Assembly: GCF_000226115.1 (NCBI RefSeq)
Contig: NC_016457.1
Location: 2,356,001-2,420,000 of the forward strand
Direction of reading: 5' to 3'
Source: Thermothielavioides terrestris NRRL 8126
Taxonomy: Eukaryota; Ascomycota; Sordariomycetes; Sordariales; Chaetomiaceae
DNA: 64,000 nt
Part shown: positions 49,943 to 61,348 of the stretch, piece after piece
How positions within the stretch are numbered: position 1 is the stretch's first letter
Layout of the letters: the number at the start of each line of letters is the position of its first letter
Made by a program: the position numbers and the translations under genes
Notes under the pieces: generated by a model
What the model was told of the DNA's origin: nothing
The model's input: the letters and a program-made list of their open reading frames with translations, nothing else
The model's database searches: none

Positions 49943-52559
49943 ATGATGGCCAGCACCGCAGACTCGGTCTACGATTTCGGGTTCGCTCCGAAAAGGAAAG
50001 TTGTCACCTACGGGAAAGCGGGGAGGAGGAGGACCGATGCAACGAGGCCAGCAATTTTGAGGCACGCAGAATCTGCGCCGGCGATTCCCACCTCGTTCGT
50101 CAAAACGCAGTCCCGGTCGCTCGAGCCGGCGCTGCCGACGCGCGGTGTCCATTCGACCAAAGTCCGGCAACAAGACATCCGCGAGCATGACTCCAAAGTC
50201 CTCCGGAAGCCTCCGGAAGAGCCTCACAGTCAGCCGCTCCCGGACCTTTACGACATTGACACGCAGCTCGACGACGACGCGACGAGGGTGAAGAAACGGA
50301 GGATCGTGCGGGGGACTTCTGATAAGGGCGGGCTCACTGGTGCATATTCCACGCCGGATTCAACCCCCCCAGGAGTGCGATCACCTGTCTCGCAGGCCGT
50401 GGATGAAATTCCGGGATTGACACGCAATGCGAGTGCGTCTCCGGCATCGCGACGAAGCACGCCCGATCCCGACATCGGGGACGAGGGGCCGACGTTGATG
50501 CCCTTCTCAGCCAAGACTTCCCGAACTTTGAAGAACCTAAGTGTCGGCTCCAGAACGTTGGGATCAAAGAAGCAACAGATTCCCATCCGCCTTTCTGCCC
50601 AAGCTTCGTCGAACCCGAAGCCCGTCCCCAAACAGCCATCACGGCCACCAGCTACGCCAACCAGCGCTCAAAACCCCAGCCATGACGTTCATCAAGTCCG
50701 GAAAAGGCGATTGATCGATACCCTAGCGGCGCAGGCGGAAGAAGAAATCAGCTCTTCCGAGGACGAGACATCGGCTCGAAAATCAGAGACCCAAAGCTCA
50801 CCGCCCTCGCCAGCAGGGGGGGGCTCTACCCCGCCTACCACATCCGCTCTTCGTGAGGCAAAACCAATCCTGCGGCCTTTAATGGTGGCCAAGAAGACTG
50901 GTCCCAAGTTCACCTACAGCCAACACAGAACAATGTTGGCTGATGATGATCCCCTACTGGGGGCCGCCGGATTCGGTGACCTCGGGGACGAGCTGGCGGA
51001 AGGCGCGCTGTTCAACTTTGGGCGTCTTACCAAGAGCTCAACCATCAACACATTTTCCTATTTGGACGAGGATGACGAGACTGTCAATACCGGTGCTGTT
51101 CGGAGTATCCACGAGCTGAGGCAAGCCGGGGCGAACAGCCGCTTCGCTGACGAAATGGACGATATACTCGACCGCGTCGGCACGCCATCGGCCAAGCCGG
51201 CGTCTCTGCGGAGAGGAGCATTGCTAGAGCTCGCCCAGAAGATGAAGCACAAAGACTTCCGCCAGCAATTCCGAAATCACGGCGAGGAAGGAAGCTTATT
51301 CAAGTCTCTCGGAGACGAGAAGGATCTGGTCTCTGGCTACGCACTTTTGGCTATAGTCACGACTCTTCTCGCCTCTACCACGTCGGCCCACTTGCTTCAG
51401 CAGCTTCGCTCCCAGGGTCTCGCCTCCCTCCTGAGCTGGCTTCTCGACAACACCGCAGATATCGTCCAACTCGCCAAGGATCGGAAGCAGAACGTGTCTC
51501 GGAACGGCCAGCTAGCGTTGGCGACGATCAAATCCTCGCTTCTGGAGCTGCCCGTCTGGGAGCCTTGCTCCCCGACAACACTGTCGCCGCGTACGTTGGC
51601 CTTGAAGTGCCTAGACCTCCTTATGCGGCAACCTACGCACACGACCGCCGAAGACGCGTTGCTCTCCAAAACAGTTACCCACCGCTTGTTTGCGATCCTC
51701 GCGAGCGGCGTGTCCGATTCGGCGTGCTGGGACTTTCCGAACCAGCCAGCGTCTTGCGATTTCCACCTCGCGCTCTTTGTGCTGGAAGGCCATTCAATCG
51801 GCGCAATGCAGTCCCAGTTCAGCGCGACGTGGACCAAACAATACGCGCCGATCATCGCCGCCGTTTTGGAAACCGCGCTGAGGCGGCCGACTGACCAGCT
51901 TGGCGACCTCGCAAGTCTGGCCTTGAGGATTTCTCTGAACATCACAAACCACAACAGCGAGGCTTGCCGGTTATTTGTTGAAAGGGGGCTGCTCCGGCGC
52001 TCGGCTGAATCGGCATGCGATGCCTTTGACATCGTCCTGAACTCAATGCAACTTGACGCCTTTTTAACCAAAGTGCTTGAGTCTCTCATAATGATGCTCG
52101 GGGCTATGATCAATTTCTGTATGTACTATCCGCCTGCGTCGGAAAGACTCGAGGAACAAGACGACAGCGCGCCGTCACCCCTGCGCCGGCTCATCCAGGT
52201 GTTTGCGGATAATCACACGAAGACAGCAGAGGTAAGTCAAACCCAAAGACGACTCGCTAGATCCAGCTGCTGATAAGTTGCAGGCCGATTCAATGGAAAA
52301 GACACAACTCAATGTTGCGTTGGGTTATCTCTCAATCCTCCTGGGTTGTCTCTGTTTGACAGACTCGATCAGAGACACCTTCGTCCTTGTTCACCCCAAA
52401 AAGAGCATTCAGCCACTGCTCGACTCGGTCAACGAGTTCATTGCTTTCCACCGCAAAGTTGCCGAGACAGAAGTTGCGGAGGGAGCGAAGCAAGATGCCG
52501 AATCGGCTTCCCTAAATCGGCTTCATACCTTGGCAGACCAGCTCGCAGTGCTCTGTTAA
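49943..52559 (+). CDS. WAPL-type cohesin-release protein
   Basis: Two exons (49943-52231 and 52284-52559) join to 854 residues; the 52-bp intron has GTAAGT and CAG borders. Residues 1-380 are low-complexity Ser/Pro/Arg-rich and probably disordered, with acidic patches (SSSEDETS). The WAPL domain begins near residue 380 with RSIHELRQAGANSRFADE, the most conserved block of the family. Helical repeats follow (LASLLSWLLDN, LSILLGCLCLTDSIRD) to the C-terminus. Wapl binds cohesin with Pds5 and opens the ring, controlling sister-chromatid cohesion and loop length. The start could be Met1 or Met2 (49943 or 49946). A frame extending 42 bp past the intron donor is an unspliced artefact. Confidence 0.92.
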
Positions 52560-53480
52560 GGGCCGCGAAGCTCGTGTCGCGGACATGTCTTTTACCGTGG
52601 ATGGCGCTTGGTCGTCAAATCGTCGTCAAGGAAACAGCTTACATAGTGGGGCGGCGGAACTTTGATGCTTTGCTTTGATATTAACGGGTTCATGGTTTGA
52701 AGGTGAAGTATGCACGACGAAGGGGTGGTTCTCATGACATTGAAACGACATGAGGCATGAAATGCGCTCAAGGGAGATGACAAACAGCAGAATCAAAAGG
52801 ATGGCATGTCAGCCAAATTAAAGGCCCAGTTCAGAGCTGCACTGGTCATATTCATATTCCAACGCAACTTTCATTTGGACTGTGTCTCGTTTCCGTCAAG
52901 TTTAATGGCGGCTTTCGTCAGTTGGACATGCTCGTGCGCACAACTGGTGAGGCGAGGCGCGTCTCGAGTCCGCCAATGGGAAGAAGACCGTTCACATGCC
53001 TCTGGTGCTTTGTGTTTGACACAAGCGAGAGTGGCGTGCAGCCACGGTGGATTCGCAGCGGGTTCCCGGACCATGAGCCGCAGTGGGGCAATTCCCGTAA
53101 CCGCCCAGGAAGGGAGCCACCCCGCCTCACCGTGCCTATCGTTGCCCCTTATCGTAGTTTACCTGAGTTATTGCGACCTGGACCATCCACTGTACGTTGC
53201 GCATTCAACTACACTCCTAGGAGAACGTCCCAAATTGCTCACACACACGACCGCTGCCGTTGGTGTGTGTTGGTTCCGCTGCAATAAACCGGGGCCGGTC
53301 GTTCTCATCCGACATTCGTTGCTCAAATCGGCTTCAACCAACATTGCCAATTCAGCTTTTGTCTGGCCACACCAGGATCGCATTGGGACTAAGGGCGGTC
53401 TCGTCGCAACCGTTACCTACAAGACCCAATAGAGCACCAGCGGTATACCTCCCGGTACAAGAACCGAAAGAGCAGATCAA
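52560..53480. other. Intergenic region upstream of Rheb
   Basis: It contains the WAPL 3' UTR and the Rheb promoter and 5' UTR. A 208-codon plus frame (52806-53432) shows no domain and is hydrophobic/Ser-rich without pattern, so I treat it as chance. No RNA gene seen. Confidence 0.5.
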
Positions 53481-54274
53481 ATGCCATCAACACTAGCCAA
53501 GCAGCGGAAGATCGCCATTGTCGGCAGCCGCTCAGTCGGTGTGCTCTCTCGCTTCTCCCCCTCCCCCCTACCACTACCTTCTCGCTAACATGTCCGCCAC
53601 TTGGCTTACCAATAGGCAAATCTTCGCTTGCCGTGCGCTACGTCGACGGGCATTTTGTCGAGAGCTACTACCCCACCATCGAGAACACCTTTAGCAAGGA
53701 GATCAGGTACAAGGGGCAGGACTTTGCGACCGAGATCGTGGACACAGCCGGGCAGGACGAGTACAGCATCCTCAACTCGAAGCACTTCATCGGCATCCAC
53801 GGCTACATGCTGGTCTATAGCGTATCCTCGCTGCAGTCGTTCGAGATGGTGCAGGTGATCCGGGACAAGATTCTGAACCATCTTGTACGCTCCTTTCTTC
53901 CTTCCTACCTCCCTCCCTCCCTCCGGAACCCCTTGCCCTCCCTCAATCGCCTCAACTATCTTCCTCGCTCCCCATTTGCTCTCATTCACTCACGCACTCA
54001 CTCACACTTCCTTACTTTTGCCACTGTTCCACAGGGCACCGACAGCGTCCCGATCTGCATCGTCGGCAACAAGAGCGACCTGCGGCCCGAGCAGCGGCAG
54101 GTGACGGCGGACGAGGGCCGCGCGCTGGCCGAGAAGTACAAGTGCGCCTGGACCGAGGCCAGCGCGCGGTACAACGAGAACGTGGCCAAGGCGTTCGAGC
54201 TGCTGATCGGCGAGGTGGAGAAGTCCCAGAACCCGAGCGAGCCGTCGGACGGCGGCAAGTGCGTGCTCATGTGA
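53481..54274 (+). CDS. rhb1: Small GTPase Rheb (RHB1), upstream activator of TOR signalling
   Basis: Three exons (53481-53538, 53616-53884, 54035-54274) encode 188 residues. The P-loop at residues 15-22 is GSRSVGKS, with Arg at the Ras Gly12 position, a Rheb hallmark. The effector region reads YYPTIENTFSK, switch II DTAGQDEYS, the base-specificity motif NKSD, and the G5 motif EASA. The protein ends in the CAAX box CVLM, predicting farnesylation and endomembrane attachment. Rheb-GTP activates TORC1 and affects basic amino-acid uptake in fungi (family knowledge). Intron 1 splits the P-loop glycine codon (76-77 bp), and intron 2 is 150 bp and pyrimidine-rich. Confidence 0.97.
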
Positions 54275-55015
54275 AGTGTCAGGGGGGGGGGAGCGGAAGA
54301 GTGTGATATATTCGTGTTGGCTCGTCCCATCTCTTCAAGTCTTGATGAGATGGATGGGTCAAAGGCCGGGCAAGCCGGCGAAGGCGCTGTAGGGGTGGGG
54401 TGGTAGGGCGTTCGCGCCGAGCCGAAGAAGCTTTGCTTCGGCAAAATTACGTTTTGGGGGCTAATGGCATGGTGGTCATGACGATATGCTCTCTTGGGTG
54501 GGCTGGCGGCAAGCGAGGTCGCATTTTCCTCGCCATGATACCGCCCGTTATGGGTTTGGATGAGTGCTTTCAGGCGTGGGAGATGTCTCCCGCATTGACT
54601 TTCCTATGTGGGCCAGGCATGGTTGCATCTACGTTGTAGGATAGGGACAGTTGGGACGAGACTAGGGAAAGGCAGCGTGCGTGCTGGCTCTGGTTTTCAG
54701 CATCACTGTCATGAACTGTGGAGGGTAATGCTACGTACGATAAGGGCTCATGACATTCACACTTCAACCGTGTCTCTTGAGTTTACAATCTCTGCTTGCC
54801 TTGCTGACACTCGCCGAGGACCAAGGAAGAGGACCAGCAAACGGGATTCACGTATCACAGAGACCAAACTGAAGTTGAGCATCACTGGAAAACCAACTCT
54901 CCTCTATTCATTGGATATGCTCTCCCATTGTACTTCAGAGTCTCGTCAACTCCGGCACGCCTCTGGGTTAAATAGCATCACACACAGAATCTTCCATATT
55001 CTAGACCATGGTCCC
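54275..55015. other. Convergent intergenic region between Rheb and seryl-tRNA synthetase
   Basis: It holds the two 3' ends. A G-run (54281-54290) follows the Rheb stop. Overlapping short frames on both strands look fortuitous. No RNA gene or clear polyadenylation signal stands out. Confidence 0.5.
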
Positions 55016-57513
55016 CTACCTGATGAGGACCTCCTTCTTCTCGCCGGCTGGTTTTGCGAAAGGGAGGAATTCCGGAGCACCCGGAAGGTACTAAGCTCGT
55101 CAGTATCAGGGAGCACGGACACGCACACCTTCTGGCCTCAGCCTACCTTGCGCAACGGCTCGGGGATGTTGACTCCCTAAAGACAGAGTTAGGCGGGCCG
55201 GGAAGCAGCTCAATTTCAAGGGGACTCACATCTTCGGTCTGGAAGTTCTCCAGAATGGCGCAAATTGTCCTCGTCGTGGCACAGAGAGTGGAGTTGAGGC
55301 AGTGGACATAGGTCTTCTTGATGTCCGTTTGCTTCTTAACGCCGAACCGAATCTCAAGGTCACGGCTCTGGTAATCAGTGCAGTTGCTGCAGGGAAGGGT
55401 CAACACCAGGATACAAAATCTGAGGATGACTGGCTGATGTGAAACTCACGAGCAGCTGACGAGTTCCTTGAACTCTCCTTGATGCTGAAAGAAATGATTA
55501 GCATTTCTGAACACTCCACTCCAAAACGCCACGACACTTGAGTCTCTTACCGGGAACCAGGCCTCAAGATCGAGTTTCTTGGCGGCTGTGCGATTGTTAG
55601 TAAGGAAATCTCAGAGGTTTGTGTACTACCCCAACATGCCTGCGTTGTCTGGAGAACTGGGGTTAGCTGCCTGTCAAGGTTGGTAAGGGAAAAAAGGGTC
55701 GCACGTACTCAGGGCGCCAGAGACAATAGCCACAACTCGGTAGGGGATCCCGAGGGACTTGTAGAACTCCTCCGAGGTCGCGATCATGTTCTCGAACATT
55801 TCCCAGGACCTGCCGTTATATGAGAATCGTGTGTCAAGCCCCAACTCCAGTCATCTCCGTTACAGGTCAGCTCGCAACTCACTTCTCAGGGTCCGTGATG
55901 CAGAATTGCTCGACCTGGCGCAGGTTAGATGTGCCTGGAAGACAAAACAGGCCTCTTAGACTCACCTTTGTGAACTCATGGACGCGGAAGATGCCCCAAA
56001 CATCTTTTCCGTGCTGCTAAGGTCAGTAGTGGTGACGACCGAACGGACACCTCAGACTTACAGCGCCGGCCTCCTTGCGGAAGCAAGTCGAGTAACCTGC
56101 GTATCTGACATTCCGTCAGAAAATGCTGCTGGTTGCACTTGCCATGAGTTTGCTTACTTCAAGGGAAGGTCCTTGGGCTGCAGCCATTCTTCGCTGTGAT
56201 AGGCGCTGATGGGCTGCTCCGAGGTCTGGAGCCAGTTAGTGCCAGTCGCGATTTGAAAAGAGGAGCATGATACAGCCATGGTCATTGATAGCACGGCTTC
56301 GACGGAGACCACATACGGCAATGAGATACTTGTCTGCCTGGTCCCCAGTAACCTTGTAAAGTTCCTCATCGAATCTGACTCGGGGTTAGATCCCAGCTTC
56401 GAATCCGCCGTCGTCGTCCGAGCTTACTGCGAGAGTTGGGCAGTCTTCGCCATTTGATCCCTCAACATGAGTTGTGGGGTCTGCAGGGGAACGTATCCCC
56501 TGTCGTTCAGGAACTCAAGGCCGTAGTTTATCAAAGCTCTAGGTGAGTGTCAGAACAGGACGAAGAAGCGGGAGAAAAGAAAAAAGGCGTCATACTGGTT
56601 GAGGAACACGCCCCACCGTCGCAGGAAATACCCGCGATGCCCGACGACCTTGACTCCTCTCTCCGGGTCGTAGCCGTCCAGCCTGTCGAGAACCTCGTGG
56701 TCTTTCGCATGCCCAGTCAGCATTGAACCACCGAGCGAGCGAACGAAGCATTGTGCTCACGAGACAGAACGTTGCGCTTCTCAAAGAGGACGCCCTCGGG
56801 CGCCCAGGTGCGCTCCACTCTGTTGTTGTCCTACTCGCGATCAGACTTCCGCGATTCTTCAGCAGCAATGTCGAGACAAGACGGACCTCATTGTCGGAGA
56901 CGGGAACCGATTCATGGACGATGTTGCCGATCGTCTTGACCTTGGCTTTCAGGAGCTTCTCCTTCTCAGCGGCCAAGGCAAGCAGGTCCTTCTTCTCCTT
57001 CTCCAGGTCGGCTTTCTGTTTCAAAAGGTCGGTGACATCCTCCTTGGCCTGCAGTGGCGGTCAGAAACGGGTGGATCGAGGGACTGTCGGTCAGGGCGCA
57101 TGCCTTCTTCTTGGGACCGATCTGCTTCTGGACCTCGTTGATCCTGGCGTTGATTTGGGTAGCAGAATACGCGGCTATACAACAGGCGCATTAGAGACAC
57201 CTTGAGAACAGGGAAACCGGCGGGGGATCCATCGACTCACTCCTCCGATGGTCTTCGAACATGGCAATGACCTCGTCGACTGCCTCGACGCTGGCATAGC
57301 GCTTGCGCTGGCTCTCCCTGATCAGCTCAGGGTTGCCGCCGCGCTCGGTAACTGCCCAAGGCTCGAGTCAACATCCTTGGACAGGAAAAATGGAAAATTC
57401 ACGCAGAGATCGCGTGCTCTTGGTATCGGCCATGAATTAGAGAGTAGTAGGCTGGGAAGGAACCGATCAGAGGGTCCTGCGGGGGTCATACTGAAATCGT
57501 TGACGTCCAGCAT
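55016..57513 (-). CDS. Cytosolic seryl-tRNA synthetase, 19 exons
   Basis: Minus-strand exons: 57492-57513, 57241-57351, 57104-57174, 56887-57048, 56761-56830, 56596-56701, 56428-56538, 56317-56374, 56158-56225, 56062-56104, 55966-56013, 55883-55914, 55709-55809, 55640-55648, 55551-55585, 55450-55484, 55230-55386, 55147-55176, 55016-55090. They give 447 residues in one frame. The enzyme charges tRNA-Ser (and tRNA-Sec where present). The N-terminal coiled coil includes [20 protein letters not shown]. The class II core shows [15 protein letters not shown] (motif 1 region), [20 protein letters not shown] (motif 2) and [13 protein letters not shown] with [19 protein letters not shown] (motif 3). 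The C-terminus ends GEKKEVLIR. Two introns (57049-57103 and 55586-55639) use GC-AG borders and one exon is 9 bp. The start MLDVNDF matches the family. Confidence 0.93.
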
Positions 57514-58096
57514 GTTGCTTGCTCTTCCTTGCAATTCCCACGGCAAGCTGATGTGGTGCAAGAAGATGGCAGATCCCTAGGGGTAGAGGGCCCGGAGTAC
57601 GGAAGCGGACAGCGATGGTGTGTCGCGAACTGTTTCGAAATAGGTACCCTACTTTATGGTGGGGCAGATTTATTTCGAGCGCGGGGTGGAGGGGTGCTTG
57701 GCAAACGACGGGAGCACATCGGACCAGGGGCCAGGGAGATGCTTCCCTTTTAAGGCTGGTCATCCAGACCACACAGCATCCAGTGACTCAGCCTTGCCCG
57801 TTTTCTCTCTTTGAAATTTGAATGAGGTATCCCAATTGCAGCCGTGTCTAAGCCGAGCTGACTTTCCATTTCATCCTTTCTCTTGCTCCAGTAGGCCGGC
57901 CCTGCCTGTTCCCAGCAGCGCACAGCCTTCAGATTTGAGGGTACCACAGCCCCTTGAGTCACTTGTGTCCCTCAGTCTGATGCACAGTGAATTCTTGCCT
58001 CGCTCTGGGTTGTTTCCTCCTTTCTGTGTGCCACCTAACCCGGCGTTACATTGCGCACTTTGTACCACCGTCTTCGTTTTCCGGCGGCCGATATTA
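57514..58096. promoter_or_regulatory. Upstream region of seryl-tRNA synthetase / 3' region of Zn2Cys6 gene
   Basis: Both flanking genes are on the minus strand, so this holds the synthetase promoter and 5' UTR and the regulator's 3' UTR. No specific element is recognised. Confidence 0.45.
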
Positions 58097-58857
58097 TCAA
58101 CCATCGTGGGAGGGTTTGGCCGCCTGCATCCGGCCGTCGTGACTCATTCCTTGCTGGTTCTGGCCATCCACCGGAGAGGCGGTTTCAAAGTTCAGCCTGG
58201 TCACCTGGTATTGGTGCTGGTACTGGAGGTTTGGTGCTGGCATGGCATATGGGTCGAGATGGGCGGGGAAGTATACCGACGAGGTTGCTCCTTGGGCATT
58301 CCCGCCGAAACGGATGGCATTCTGGTGGTCGGGATCCCTAATTAGCGCCCCATCGGTTTCCCAGGTCCCGAAGCCGCCAAGAGGGTCCAAATTCGCTGCC
58401 CCATGGCCCCATGCTAACGGAATGTTTGCTTGGGTGCTCAACGGCTGAGGTTCAAAAGCTGGCCGGTGGTATGGGAACAAGAACCGGGTGGCAACGGGCA
58501 TAAAGGGGACTTCGAAGAAACCGCTGCCATCATCTGCCATCCCCAACATCAATGGCGTATGGGGATTCAACTCTTGGCTCCGACTTGGCTGGCCCATCGG
58601 AGCCTTCGTTTCCAAGTCCCTCTGACCCGTCGCCGTGGGAACCCGAATGCGGAAGTTGGTGTCGAAGGAGCTATGGCAGGGAACGTTCATCCGCGAGCAG
58701 TTCAGGCACGGGTTACCGCCGGGACAGCGCACTTTCCTGCGCCGACATGTCAAACATCCTTTCCAGGACGAGTCAGCTTAAAGATCCAGCCAGGGTTGAT
58801 GAGCTCTGGTGGGAAGGGGCTCTCACCTCGAAACGTCCGCTTCAGTTGCTGAGTCAT
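58097..58857 (-). CDS. Short Zn2Cys6 binuclear-cluster protein, putative transcription factor
   Basis: Two exons (58827-58857 and 58097-58758) give 230 residues. The cluster CLTCRRRKVRC-PGGNPCLNC-SRMNVPC uses Cys12, 15, 22, 28, 31 and 38, the fungal-specific DNA-binding fold. The 68-bp intron falls just before the first Cys, a common position in this family. The rest is Pro/Gln/Gly-rich with no fungal-specific transcription factor middle-homology domain. Typical members are 500-800 residues, so this is either a genuinely short form or I have missed 3' exons below 58,097. Target genes cannot be inferred. It lies upstream of, and on the same strand as, the seryl-tRNA synthetase. Confidence 0.75.
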
Positions 58858-60341
58858 AGCGACAGCTCGATATCGGCACTTTATGCACCACAGTGTGTCT
58901 AGGAACTCGTAAAGCCCAGGGGGGCATTCTTATATACTCACCACCGGTTTTCTCAACTCTGCGTCGGAGCACAGCAAGCCAGTGCTCCAAGCCTGCCAGG
59001 TAAAGTTATCTCCGTTCTAAACCCCATGATGGTAGGTAGCAGGCAGCATACCGCGTCCACCCTACTGTGTAGGCGCATCCACACACAGCATGTTCGTGGC
59101 GACCTGAAGGGGAAGCCTGATATCCGATGACACGCTGCAGTGCTTTACTCAGCACAGCGTGACACAGCCTCTAGACAACATACCATTGTATGCCTGCCTT
59201 CATGCAGTCATTCGCACCCGCAGGTTGGGAACGATCTTTTGTGGAATCAACCAGCCCTTACAAACACCTGGTCACTAATCGTTAAAAGACCAGCGAATCC
59301 TCAAAGTCGCCGGCGCCAATCCTTCCCTAAGCAGGTTTACTTGCTCTTCCATCAGCGATCCTCCTTCGGCTTTGAGCTACAGCCCAGGACAGATGGTTCT
59401 CATGAGGCGAGAAGAAGCCACGAGGGGCCAGGACAACGCAGACTGCATGAGCCAGGAGTTTCTTCTTCAAATAATCCAACGCTCTACTACACCGCTCGTC
59501 GAGGACCAGGAAGCAACCCGTGGGCAGCCGAACGGGGGTTCGGAATCCGGACCATCATGGAAGCGTTACCTCGGGTCCCCGTCTCCCTTGACCTGCGGGT
59601 CGATATAGGACGGGATCTTTTCCTGTATGCGGCACGCCTCCGTAAGACGGCGGAGCTGCGGGAAAAAACGGAGAGAGTCAAACCAACAAGTTGCTAAACT
59701 CCCAGGTCTAGCATGGCAGTTGAGACGTTGTTGCTGCTGTAGCGACGCAATTCGGCGACACTACCAGTCTCGGGGTGACGTCTTACACCTCTTACACCCG
59801 CCGTGCCGTCTCAGTGGCTGACTAGACCAGCTCTCGTCCGTCCGCCGACCACGCCCTTTCGTCCTCAGCTTGCCAGGCAGACTCATCAGCCCCGTGCAAG
59901 GCAGGTACACCAGGTAACTGCTTCTTGGGCCCGCCTGATGCCCGTCACATCCAACTCTCGCCTCCGCTATGCCCTGGTTAGCTCTTCCCCAGGTTGCGCT
60001 CGCATGCGGTGTGCCTGGGTGTCTGCTCAAAGCTGATGGCTTTCTGCGACATATGCCAAAAGATTCGTTCCTTTGCACAAGATAACTAGATGCCGAAACT
60101 GCCGGGATAACTGGCGGTGAGGATGGAATTGTGTCAATGCTGCGATGCCGACAGCATCTCTGGAGTCTGGATTGCTGACTGGGATGAGCACCTGTAAATA
60201 TTCAGCAGGGCGGTGAAGGCTAAGGTATTTACTGCGTTGGCAGTTATACTGCGTAACGTTGGTTAGTTACATGGTTAATGGCATGCTCGTTTTACCACGA
60301 TTCATGCTAACCCCTTTCGGGTAGGCTGGAATGTTAATGGT
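58858..60341. other. Intergenic region upstream of Zn2Cys6 gene
   Basis: It should contain the regulator's promoter. Frames up to 185 codons (59140-59697 plus) and 105 codons (59761-60078 minus) overlap each other and have no motif. I cannot support a gene here. No tRNA or other RNA recognised. Confidence 0.45.
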
Positions 60342-60741
60342 CCTCTAAGGGGTAGACGTTAAAGAGGTCCCGCCAAGACTAATTTCGGCCAATTGTCGGC
60401 AATGTTTTTACAACGTTTTTACGCAACCCCGATCGCCAAGGCGTTTGCTCTATCGCCAAGGGGTTAGTTCGCCAGGGGTGCCGAGGGCGGCGCCAGCCCC
60501 CCGCTAATAAGGATTCGGGTTAAGGTTAGGGTATAGGTCAAGGTTAGAGTGCGGGTTAACTTCATTTTTTTTTCTTTTGATTTAGTTGAGGTTTCGCGAA
60601 GTTGTTGCTACGAGTCTTTGCGATTCTTCGTTATTGATATTGCTCGAAGTCGTCGTGGCCTTGGCGATTTGTAAATACTTGTAAGCGGTAGGTTCCGAAA
60701 TTAGTCTTGGCGGGACCTCTTTAACGACGACCCTCTAAGGG
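60342..60741. mobile_element. MITE-like element with 37-bp terminal inverted repeats and 10-bp target duplication
   Basis: The element itself is 60352-60731 (380 bp). The TIRs are 60352-60388 and 60695-60731, identical except at two positions near the ends; they share the core TTAAAGAGGTCCCGCCAAGA. The flanking 10-bp duplication CCTCTAAGGG is perfect (60342-60351 and 60732-60741). No coding sequence is present. Duplications of 9-11 bp with TIRs point to the Mutator-like (MULE) superfamily. The middle holds degenerate GGTTAAGG / GGTTAGGG repeats (60527-60561) and a T run. It is not visibly RIP-mutated. Confidence 0.88.
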
Positions 60742-61348
60742 TTTGTTGAGTAACTACCTACCTTAGATGTTGACACCAAACCCCGATAAGCTAGGGTTGC
60801 TTCTGTCTTGTCGGCGGTATTATTCTGTGAATACCGCCGTCGCCCTCCACCATCCCAGTTGAGAGACTCTGAGAACTCTGTGACTTCCTTTCCCGTATCA
60901 GGAACCTGCTGCCCGCTCTTTGTCGGCGTCAACAGTCGCCGGAGGGAGCAGAGATGAGTAGCTATGAGAACAAGCATAAGCCATCCACCCTTCCTTTCAT
61001 GCAAACCCTCGTCTGCTGCGGGGGTTGATGCTAAAACCGCATACTCGCCGGCCAAGGTCAAGTGACCGACCGCGCCCTCGGCCACGCCGGAAAGGGCAAG
61101 CAGTACATGCGCTCGGCCAAGTTCCTCCATCGCGACTGCTGTTTCCCTGCCCGCAACTTCGCGCCATGAGCTTGCTCAGCCAGCACGGGACACGGCAACG
61201 CAGCAACAGCGACATTTCCGATTCCTAGCATGACCGCGACGCTCGACTATCGGTGCTGTGCATTGAGGCCTCGCGTTGCTTGGCGCTTGACTAGACCAGC
61301 TTCGTTCAAAGAGAGGTGACCCAGGTTTCCAGGTCCAAGGTCAAAAAA
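60742..61348. promoter_or_regulatory. Upstream region of the C78 peptidase gene
   Basis: It lies between the MITE and the ZUP1-like gene and presumably holds its promoter and 5' UTR. A small hairpin, CGGCGGTATTATTC / GAATACCGCCG, lies at 60821-60842. A minus frame of 131 codons (60735-61130) crosses the MITE target duplication and has no motif. Confidence 0.45.

Noticed and set aside
52806..53432. 208-codon plus-strand frame upstream of Rheb
   Set aside because: No recognisable motif, and three other frames of similar quality overlap it; more likely 5' UTR/promoter sequence.
59140..60078. Possible genes in the Zn2Cys6/ZUP1 interval
   Set aside because: Frames overlap on both strands, have no motifs and no coherent splice structure that I could build.
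60527..60561. Interstitial telomere repeat
   Set aside because: Only a few degenerate GGTTAAGG/GGTTAGGG units inside the MITE; not a TTAGGG array.
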